Assembly: GCA_944386525.1 (NCBI GenBank)
Contig: CALXBL010000003.1
Coordinates: 1-64,000 of the forward strand
Reading direction: 5' to 3'
Source of the DNA: an uncultured Ruminococcus sp.
Lineage (GTDB): Bacteria > Bacillota > Clostridia > Oscillospirales > Ruminococcaceae
DNA: 64,000 nucleotides
In this document: piece after piece, positions 58,401-64,000 of the stretch
Layout of the letters: each line of letters begins with the position of its first letter
How positions within the stretch are numbered: position 1 is the first letter of the stretch
Program-made: the position numbers and the translations under genes
The notes under the pieces: model-generated
What the model saw: the letters and a program-made list of their open reading frames with translations, nothing else
Databases searched by the model: none
Told to the model about the DNA's origin: nothing

Positions 58401-59731
58401 TGAGAGCAGTACAGCGGACGCTTCTCCACTTTGCGGCATATGGGGCGCTGCTTTTGGCGGTGTATCCTATTATTGCTATGGTGTATACATTTTCGGATTT
58501 GGGCGTACTTCATATGTGGCTCAGCGAGCTTTATATTATAGCAGCAGGAACGGCAGCTCTTGTCCACGCCATAATGATAAGGCGCATATACAGGCGCAGA
58601 CCGGTCGTTGTAAATATCGGATTTTTCATTGCAGGAGCGATATTTGCAGTTATTGCGTTTTTTATCTGTCCCTTTTCAGGAACGTTCATGAGGGCAGTCT
58701 CAGCCCTTGCGGTTTTTTTGGTATATCAGGCAGGAGTGCGGCTATTCTTCGTGGAGTACGACGTGCTGACTCACACCTACGTATACGCCGGAATATGCAC
58801 ATTTTTCGTGCTCACATCGGCAGCCGTATGGATACACGATAAAAATGCCTCCTTCATATGGCAGGGGGTAGTATTCCTGATAATAAGCGGAATCTTTTCG
58901 CTGTGCAGGAATTTTGCCGGGATAGACACAGCTCTTGGGAGTGCTGATGACGAAGGTACACATCTCCCAAAGGGTATACTCAAGTATAACCGCTCACTGC
59001 TTGGAGTTATAGGAACAGTGGTTCTTATACTTGTGGTGTTTAGAGGATTTATAGGCAATTTTCTTTGGAGTACTGTTAGAACAGTGATAAAGCTTGCAGG
59101 AAAGGTGTATTTGTGGTTTGCGGGACTTTTCACCGGCGAGGAGCAGGACAGCTCAGACCTTGATGACAATGTCGATGAATCAGCCGGAACTTTGAGCTAT
59201 GAGCAGAATGAGCTTTTAACTCTTGTGTGCACGGTGATACTTCTTGTTATACTGCTGTTTCTGGTGATAAGGTTCAGAGACAGGATATACAGGCTTATCT
59301 ATGGAATCATAAAAGGGATAATAACAGCTTTGGGGAATATTTTCGGACGCAGCCGTGAGCGTCAGCAGGTATTTTACGAGGGCGGATATACGGACTGCTA
59401 CGAGGAGATAGGCAGAGCTGAAATGAAACAATTGCGTGCAAAAAGCGGCGGTTTCAGGTGGAAAAGAGAGCTTAGGCGATACAGGAAGATGAGCTTTGGT
59501 GCAGAGAAGTACCGTATGGGATATAGTCTGCTGCTTTACCGGCTGAGCCAGAATGGCGTGGCGGTGTCAGAGTGGAGCACTCCGCAGGAGGTATATGCGG
59601 CAGTGCCTGATGCGCATCCGTCAAAGTCTGAGCTTTTCGCAGTAACTGAGTGTTACGAGAGGGTACGCTACGGCGAGGAGTTTCCCGACAGTCGTGCCTT
59701 TGAGCAGCTCGACAGGCTTTTGATGTCATGA
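58400..59731 (+). CDS. Membrane protein with DUF4129-like C terminus
   Basis: 443 residues from ATG 58400, AAAGGAG upstream. Seven or so hydrophobic segments fill about 10-220 and another lies near 275-295, followed by a basic cytoplasmic or extracellular C-terminal domain. Its end resembles DUF4129: YRMGYSLLLYRLSQNGVAVSEWSTPQEV and ELFAVTECYERVRYGEE. Proteins with this domain follow MoxR and DUF58 genes in many bacteria, usually with a transglutaminase domain that is not evident here. Last gene of the operon; terminator at 59752. Confidence 0.8.
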   Translation: MRAVQRTLLHFAAYGALLLAVYPIIAMVYTFSDLGVLHMWLSELYIIAAGTAALVHAIMIRRIYRRRPVVVNIGFFIAGAIFAVIAFFICPFSGTFMRAVSALAVFLVYQAGVRLFFVEYDVLTHTYVYAGICTFFVLTSAAVWIHDKNASFIWQGVVFLIISGIFSLCRNFAGIDTALGSADDEGTHLPKGILKYNRSLLGVIGTVVLILVVFRGFIGNFLWSTVRTVIKLAGKVYLWFAGLFTGEEQDSSDLDDNVDESAGTLSYEQNELLTLVCTVILLVILLFLVIRFRDRIYRLIYGIIKGIITALGNIFGRSRERQQVFYEGGYTDCYEEIGRAEMKQLRAKSGGFRWKRELRRYRKMSFGAEKYRMGYSLLLYRLSQNGVAVSEWSTPQEVYAAVPDAHPSKSELFAVTECYERVRYGEEFPDSRAFEQLDRLLMS

Positions 59732-59751
59732 GTTTAAAACATATTCAAAAT

Positions 59752-59788
59752 AAAAAATGTCTGCCGCATTCAAGCAGCAGACATTTTT
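59752..59788. terminator. Bidirectional terminator, GTCTGCCG family copy 4
   Basis: AAAATGTCTGC pairs with GCAGACATTTT (59777-59787) around a loop with CGC...GCA that extends the stem. Read on the minus strand it aligns with copies 2 and 3, with a compensated A-T pair at the third stem position. It lies between the convergent DUF4129-like and spoIIQ-like genes. Confidence 0.85.
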
Positions 59789-59828
59789 GTTTGCATACAA
59801 TTCTTCGTTACAATGGGCTGAAAACAGG

Positions 59829-60578
59829 CTATTCGTTCAGAAAAGCAATTGGGTCGACATAGACGCCGTTTTTGAGCACCTCAAAGTGCAGATGTGATTC
59901 CTGCTTGCACTCAGCGTCAGCCGTGTTTCCTACAGAACCTATAGTCTGTCCGCTCTCCACATCGTCGCCCTCCTGAACTGATAAACTTGGGCTCAGGCTG
60001 CAGTATCTGCTGATAATGCCGTTGCCGTGGTCTATCTCCACGCATATTCCCCATAGAGGGTCTTTTGTCACCTCAGTCACTGTGCCGTTATCCGCCGCAC
60101 ATACCGCAGTACCCTCCTCGGCACTGAAATCAGTACCGTTATGTGTTTGCCACGTGCCGGTAGTCTCGGATTTTACAAGCTCTCCGTTGCTGAACGGCAC
60201 AAGCACCTCACCTTCCACCGGATATACAACAACATGTGAGAACTGCTGTTCAGTTTCAGGTTCAGTCTCTGGTTCAGTCTCTGGTTCTACGGCGGCTTCT
60301 GTTGTAGGCTCAGTGGTCTGAATGGGCAGTTCAGTTCTGCTGCCGGCTGCGGCTGCATCCAGAGCGGCTTCAGTTGTCCGTGATGTTGCCGGTTCAGTCA
60401 CGGCTGCCTGTGTTTCGGAAACCAACTCATTCTGGAGTGAATTAAGGTTGTCCTCCAGCGTGGCAGTAGTTGCCTGATAGGCATATGCACAGGCTGCACC
60501 AATCATCGCAAGGCTCACAAGCAGTGCCACTGAAAAGCTTTTTGGGCGTACTCGCTTCTTTTCGTCTGTATTGTTCAT
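59829..60578 (-). CDS. spoIIQ: SpoIIQ-like LytM (M23) peptidase
   Basis: 249 residues from ATG 60578, eight bases after GGAGG; an in-frame GTG lies inside the ribosome binding site. One membrane helix (about 15-33), a linker rich in Thr and Glu with EPET repeats (about 95-112), then a LytM domain with HNGTD (His146, Asp150) and SHLHFE (His229, His231). All zinc ligands are present, as in clostridial SpoIIQ, while Bacillus SpoIIQ has lost one. SpoIIQ in the forespore membrane binds SpoIIIAH across the septum. The sigma-F promoter candidate supports SpoIIQ over a generic cell-wall M23 peptidase. Confidence 0.78.
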   Translation of the reverse strand: MNNTDEKKRVRPKSFSVALLVSLAMIGAACAYAYQATTATLEDNLNSLQNELVSETQAAVTEPATSRTTEAALDAAAAGSRTELPIQTTEPTTEAAVEPETEPETEPETEQQFSHVVVYPVEGEVLVPFSNGELVKSETTGTWQTHNGTDFSAEEGTAVCAADNGTVTEVTKDPLWGICVEIDHGNGIISRYCSLSPSLSVQEGDDVESGQTIGSVGNTADAECKQESHLHFEVLKNGVYVDPIAFLNE

Positions 60579-60597
60579 ATCAAACACCTCCGGCTAT

Positions 60598-60625
60598 AGT
60601 ATTGCCGGATAATGGTGTTATATGC
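60598..60625 (-). promoter_or_regulatory. Candidate sigma-F promoter of the spoIIQ-like gene
   Basis: On the minus strand GCATA (60625-60621), 14 bases, GGCAATACT (60606-60598). Both boxes match the Bacillus sigma-F consensus GYATA and GGNNANAHT at every defined position. spoIIQ is a sigma-F gene in Bacillus. Confidence 0.65.
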
Positions 60626-60687
60626 AGGATTTTTTCAAAAGCGAATCCATAATTTCAAGGAACTCCGTGTGTGTATATTATGGGGAC

Positions 60688-62460
60688 TTATTCCTGTTCA
60701 ATCACCTTTATACCCAGAACGTCGAGCGACTCCTTGTCCACAACGGACGGACACTCACTCATAAGCTCAGACGCATTCTGAACCTTTGGGAACGCTACTA
60801 CATCACGCAGACTTTCTGCATTTAGCAGCACCATAGCCAGTCTGTCCAGACCAATTCCCAGACCTCCATGAGGGGGTGCGCCGTATTTGTAAGCCTCCAC
60901 CAGGAAGCCGAACTTAGCCTCAATCTCTTCATCGGTGAGTCCGAGAGCCTCAAACATCTTTTGCTGAAGCTCGTAGTCAGTTATACGTATCGAACCGGAT
61001 GAAAGTTCCGTGCCGTTAAGCACCAGATCGAATGCTTTTGCAAAAACCTTTTCCGGAGCAGTATCCAGATACTGTATACAATCGTCCTGAGGCATTGTAA
61101 ACGGGTGATGCATAGCAGTCCATGTCTGGCTGTCCTCGTCCCACTCAAAGAACGGGAATTCTGTTATCCACAGGAAGTTGAGCTTATCCTGAGGAATGAT
61201 ATCAAGCTTCTTTGCTGCAGTCAGACGAAGTGCGCCCAGTACAGGCAGAGTTACCTTGTTTTTGTCGGCAACTATGAGTACAACATCGCCCTGTGAGCAG
61301 TCAAGCCTTGCGAGAATCTCATCGAGGCGTCCTTCGGGCAGGAATTTAGCAAATGAGCAGTTTGGCTTTTCGTCATGCCATCTGATAAAAGCAAGACCCT
61401 TTGCACCGATGCCCTTTGCGCTTTCGGTGAGCTTATCGATCTCCTTGCGTGTGAGGATTTTTGCAGCATTCTTTGCCACAATACAGCGAACGCTGCCGCC
61501 TGCCTCAATGGCACTTTTGAACACAACGAAGTCAAGGTCTGATACCATATCAGTTATATCCTGAAGCTCCATGCCAAAGCGTGTATCAGGCTTATCAGAA
61601 CCGAAACGGTTCATAGCCTCGGTGTAAGTCATTCTGGGCAGAGGGAGAGAAATCTCTCTGTCCATTACCTTTTCAAGCAGATACTTTATAAAGCCCTCGG
61701 TCATTTCGAGTATATCGTCCACGTCAACAAAGGACATTTCAAGGTCTATCTGAGTAAATTCAGGCTGTCTGTCGGCACGCAGGTCCTCGTCACGGAAGCA
61801 TCTTGCGATCTGGATATATCTGTCAAGACCTGCAACCATAGTGAGCTGCTTGTAGATCTGCGGAGACTGGGGCAGAGCGTAGAACTTGCCGTTGTGTACT
61901 CTCGACGGGATAAGGTAGTCTCTTGCGCCCTCGGGAGTTGACTTCATCATCATGGGAGTTTCTATCTCGATAAAGCCGTTTGCATAGTAGTATTCACGTG
62001 CAGCCTGAGCAATCTTATGGCGCATGATAAGGTTGTGCTGAAGCGGAGCACGTCTCAGGTCGAGGTAGCGATATTTTAGTCTTAGTTCCTCGTTTACCTT
62101 AGTTTCGTCGGTGATGAAAAATGGGGTAGTCTCAGCCTTTGCGAGAATTCTCAGCTCATCGACCATAATTTCCACTTCACCGGTTTTCATATCCGGATTG
62201 ACGCTTGAGCGCTTTGTGACAACACCCTTTGCCATGAGCACATATTCCATATGGCAGCGAGCAGCCTTTTCAAAAACAGCCGGATCTGTAGCCTCGTTGA
62301 AAGCGAGCTGAACAATGCCTGTTCTGTCTCTCAGGTCGATAAATATAAGTGTACCCAGGTTGCGGACTTTCTGTACAAAGCCGCCTACAACGACAGTAGT
62401 TCCGATATCAGAAACCTCACCGCAGTAGCAGGTGCGGCGCAAACCGTTCATAGATTCCAT
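60688..62460 (-). CDS. aspS: Aspartyl-tRNA synthetase
   Basis: 590 residues, bacterial-type class II enzyme. N-terminal OB fold (about 1-110, RNLGTLIFIDLRDRTGIVQ), motif 2 with RCFRDEDLRADRQPEFTQID (landmark FRDEDLRADRQPE), the bacterial GAD insertion in the middle (about 300-410), and motif 3 GLGIGLDRLAM. GGAGG precedes ATG 62460, whose A is also the last base of the hisS stop. hisS-aspS is a common Firmicute pair. Confidence 0.97.
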   Translation of the reverse strand: MESMNGLRRTCYCGEVSDIGTTVVVGGFVQKVRNLGTLIFIDLRDRTGIVQLAFNEATDPAVFEKAARCHMEYVLMAKGVVTKRSSVNPDMKTGEVEIMVDELRILAKAETTPFFITDETKVNEELRLKYRYLDLRRAPLQHNLIMRHKIAQAAREYYYANGFIEIETPMMMKSTPEGARDYLIPSRVHNGKFYALPQSPQIYKQLTMVAGLDRYIQIARCFRDEDLRADRQPEFTQIDLEMSFVDVDDILEMTEGFIKYLLEKVMDREISLPLPRMTYTEAMNRFGSDKPDTRFGMELQDITDMVSDLDFVVFKSAIEAGGSVRCIVAKNAAKILTRKEIDKLTESAKGIGAKGLAFIRWHDEKPNCSFAKFLPEGRLDEILARLDCSQGDVVLIVADKNKVTLPVLGALRLTAAKKLDIIPQDKLNFLWITEFPFFEWDEDSQTWTAMHHPFTMPQDDCIQYLDTAPEKVFAKAFDLVLNGTELSSGSIRITDYELQQKMFEALGLTDEEIEAKFGFLVEAYKYGAPPHGGLGIGLDRLAMVLLNAESLRDVVAFPKVQNASELMSECPSVVDKESLDVLGIKVIEQE

Positions 62461-63773
62461 TATTTTTCCTCCTCCAGAGCATTTATTACTGAATCAAGGC
62501 GATAATTATTGAGCTGTTCCAGGAAAGCGCTGTTGAATTCGCTGCCTATATTCACAGGTATCTGCTCGCCTGTATCCATGCGTTTTAAATTAGCCTCGCC
62601 GGACTGCAGCTCGTTTTCGCCGAGGACAAGCACAAACTTTGCGCCTATCTTATTGGCATATTTCATCTGAGCTTTAATGCCTCTGTTCATAACGTCCAGC
62701 TCGGCAATGCAGCCATCGGAGCGTACAGCCTGAGCAAGAGCAAGAGCCTTATCGGAGGCAGCAGCATCCATGGGGGCGATATACAGGTCGCACGTTTGAT
62801 TTTCCATAAAGTCGCAGTTCTGGCTCTCCATAGTCAGCAGGAGACGCTCGATACCCATAGCAAATCCAAGAGCAGGAGTGGGATTTCCGCCGAGCTGTTC
62901 GATAAGACCGTCGTAGCGTCCGCCGCCGCAGACAGTTCCCTGAGCGCCGATATCGGTAGTTACAAATTCAAAAACGGTCTTTGTGTAGTAGTCAAGACCT
63001 CTTACTATCTTTGGATTTACGGTGAATTCTATATTCATAGCATTCAGCTTGTTTTTAAGCGACTGGAAGTGATCGCTGCACTCCACGCACAGGTAATCGA
63101 GGATAACGGGAGCATCCTTTGCAATGCCGGCGCAGATGGGGCTTTTGCAGTCGAGGATTCTCATTGGATTTTTTTCGAGGCGTGACTTGCAGGTGTCACA
63201 GAGCTTCTCCTCGTGTTTAGCGAAGTAAGCTCTCAGCGCCTTATGGTATTCACTTCTGCATTTGGGGCAGCCTATAGAGTTTATATTAAGAGCGATATTT
63301 TTAAGTCCAAGTCTGTCGAGCAGTGTTTTTGCAAGGCATATCACCTCAGCGTCGGCAGACGGGTCGGAGGCTCCTGCCATCTCCAGACCAAACTGGTGGA
63401 ATTCACGAAGTCTGCCGGCCTGCGGACGTTCATGGCGGAAGCATGAGAGAATATAGAACACCTTCTGAGGCAGTGCGTCGTTGAGCATACCGTTCTGGAG
63501 CATTGCACGTATAGTACCTGCTGTACCCTCGGGGCGGAGGGTAAATTCAGTTTCCTTAGCCTTCACGGAATACATTTCCTTCTGCACCACGTCGGTAGTT
63601 TCGCCGACTGAGCGGAGAAAGAGGTCGGTATTCTCGAAGGTTGGGATGCGTATTTCCTTAAATCCGAAGCATTCAGCCGTTTCACGGGCGATATGTTCTA
63701 CGGTATACCACTTATTTATGTTTTTAGGTGTGATATCCTCTGTACCCAGAGGACGAGTAATTTTAAGTGCCAT
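62460..63773 (-). CDS. hisS: Histidyl-tRNA synthetase
   Basis: 437 residues, class II. Motif 2 CFRHERPQAGRLREFHQFG, the HisS-specific RGLDYYTKTVFE and GGGRYDGLIEQLGG, and a C-terminal anticodon-binding domain. AAGGAG precedes ATG 63773. An intrinsic terminator lies 31 bases upstream, with no promoter between and no T-box leader, although T-boxes often control this operon in other Firmicutes. Confidence 0.97.
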   Translation of the reverse strand: MALKITRPLGTEDITPKNINKWYTVEHIARETAECFGFKEIRIPTFENTDLFLRSVGETTDVVQKEMYSVKAKETEFTLRPEGTAGTIRAMLQNGMLNDALPQKVFYILSCFRHERPQAGRLREFHQFGLEMAGASDPSADAEVICLAKTLLDRLGLKNIALNINSIGCPKCRSEYHKALRAYFAKHEEKLCDTCKSRLEKNPMRILDCKSPICAGIAKDAPVILDYLCVECSDHFQSLKNKLNAMNIEFTVNPKIVRGLDYYTKTVFEFVTTDIGAQGTVCGGGRYDGLIEQLGGNPTPALGFAMGIERLLLTMESQNCDFMENQTCDLYIAPMDAAASDKALALAQAVRSDGCIAELDVMNRGIKAQMKYANKIGAKFVLVLGENELQSGEANLKRMDTGEQIPVNIGSEFNSAFLEQLNNYRLDSVINALEEEK

Positions 63774-63803
63774 AGTTTTATCTCCTTAAGTAAAAATCTA
63801 CAT

Positions 63804-63834
63804 ACAAAAAATCTGTCCCTTAAAAAAGGGACAG
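63804..63834 (-). terminator. Terminator between mgsA and hisS
   Basis: CTGTCCCTT (63813-63821) and AAGGGACAG (63826-63834) flank a four-A loop. On the minus strand the hairpin is followed by a six-T run (63811-63806). Confidence 0.88.
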
Positions 63835-63848
63835 TGGGGGCAGCGTTT

Positions 63849-64000
63849 TTAAACTTCAAGCTCGCCCATTATTCTCCAATCGAGGTCGCCGCGCTCAAGA
63901 GCCATGATAAGAGCCTCGGCAGTTGCGATATTAGTGGCAACAGGAATATTATGAACGTCGCAGAGACGGAGAAGATTCTGCTCTGTAGGCTCTGATTCCT
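63849..64000 (-). CDS. mgsA: Methylglyoxal synthase, C-terminal part
   Basis: The window holds only the last 50 codons, ending in stop TAA at 63851-63849. The visible sequence [34 protein letters not shown] (landmarks [16 protein letters not shown] and ERGDLDWR) matches the end of MgsA, which makes methylglyoxal from dihydroxyacetone phosphate. The MGS-like domain of CarB is the alternative, but LATN-ATAE followed by GDLDWR favours MgsA. The 5' end lies beyond the window. Its terminator is shared with the hisS upstream region. Confidence 0.8.
   Translation of the reverse strand, partial: ESEPTEQNLLRLCDVHNIPVATNIATAEALIMALERGDLDWRIMGELEV

Noticed and set aside
54914-59731. Possible capsule or poly-glutamate system from the CapA-like gene and MoxR operon
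   Set aside because: No capB, capC or other capsule genes are present and the two units are separated by a terminator; there is no evidence of a joint function.
63774-63848. T-box riboswitch for hisS-aspS
   Set aside because: Only 75 bases separate the genes and no specifier loop or T-box consensus is present; the hairpin is a simple terminator.
1-64000. CRISPR arrays, insertion sequences, toxin-antitoxin pairs or restriction systems
   Set aside because: No spaced direct-repeat array, transposase or restriction gene was recognised on either strand. The CPBP protease and the phage-like gene are the only hints of such content, and neither has the needed partners.

Overview
This window looks like core chromosome from a spore-forming, low-to-mid GC member of the Clostridia, most probably a Ruminococcus-like Oscillospiraceae. 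The evidence is the set of sporulation and germination genes (spoIIP, spoIIAA-spoIIAB-sigF, a spoIIQ-like LytM gene, gerW, a BofC-like gene and a gerA tricistron), Gram-positive gene orders such as yceD-rpmF, scpA-scpB and polA-rimI-tsaD, strong AGGAGG ribosome binding sites, and TTGACA-N17-TATAAT promoters. I see no rRNA, CRISPR array, insertion sequence or intact prophage. The species assignment is inference.

Layout. 0-8 kb: tRNA-Arg, a small secreted protein, spoIIP, then a minus-strand run from a site-2 protease through scpA, scpB, a DUF2953 protein, gerW, a DacF-type carboxypeptidase and rluB to metA. 8-16 kb: rpmB, a tandem-SseB protein, a MATE transporter, then an Rrf2-regulated iron-sulfur operon (iscR, iscS, iscU, nadA, mnmA). 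16-24.5 kb: an operon with nspC, a radical SAM enzyme and a CPBP protease; tRNA-Gln; a small protein and a second MATE transporter; the spoIIA operon; and a lone phage-type replisome organizer. 24.5-34.6 kb: HAD phosphatase, RNA methyltransferase, class A PBP, BofC-like protein, purL and mtaB. 34.9-43 kb: an HPr-like protein without the phosphorylatable His, a carboxypeptidase homologue whose three catalytic motifs are all altered, pgi, a small P-loop protein, yceD-rpmF-der-plsY-gpsA, and an unknown protein. 43-54.8 kb: ydcF-like, dusB, GTP-type pckG, tsaD, a Dabb protein, rimI, polA, and gerA genes. 54.9-64 kb: a CapA-like lipoprotein, a MoxR-DUF58-DUF4129 operon, the spoIIQ-like gene, aspS, hisS and the 3' end of mgsA.

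How genes work together. IscS and IscU build Fe-S clusters; NadA needs a 4Fe-4S cluster and MnmA needs sulfur relayed from the desulfurase, so one Rrf2-type regulator over all of them is coherent. There are two candidate operator sites in this operon, one at the iscR promoter and one just before iscS behind an intrinsic terminator. SpoIIA, SpoIIP and the SpoIIQ-like protein act in forespore gene control and engulfment; several sporulation genes here carry candidate forespore promoters with a common spacing.

No obviously new multi-gene system stands out. The items most worth a second look are the inactive-looking carboxypeptidase paralogue, a family of about 32-base terminator repeats that occupies every roomy convergent intergenic gap, a GGGATTCC intergenic repeat family, the double Isc operator, and four terminator-like hairpins placed directly in front of ribosome binding sites with no room for a promoter. 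Functional assignments come from recognising protein families by eye; no database search was run.
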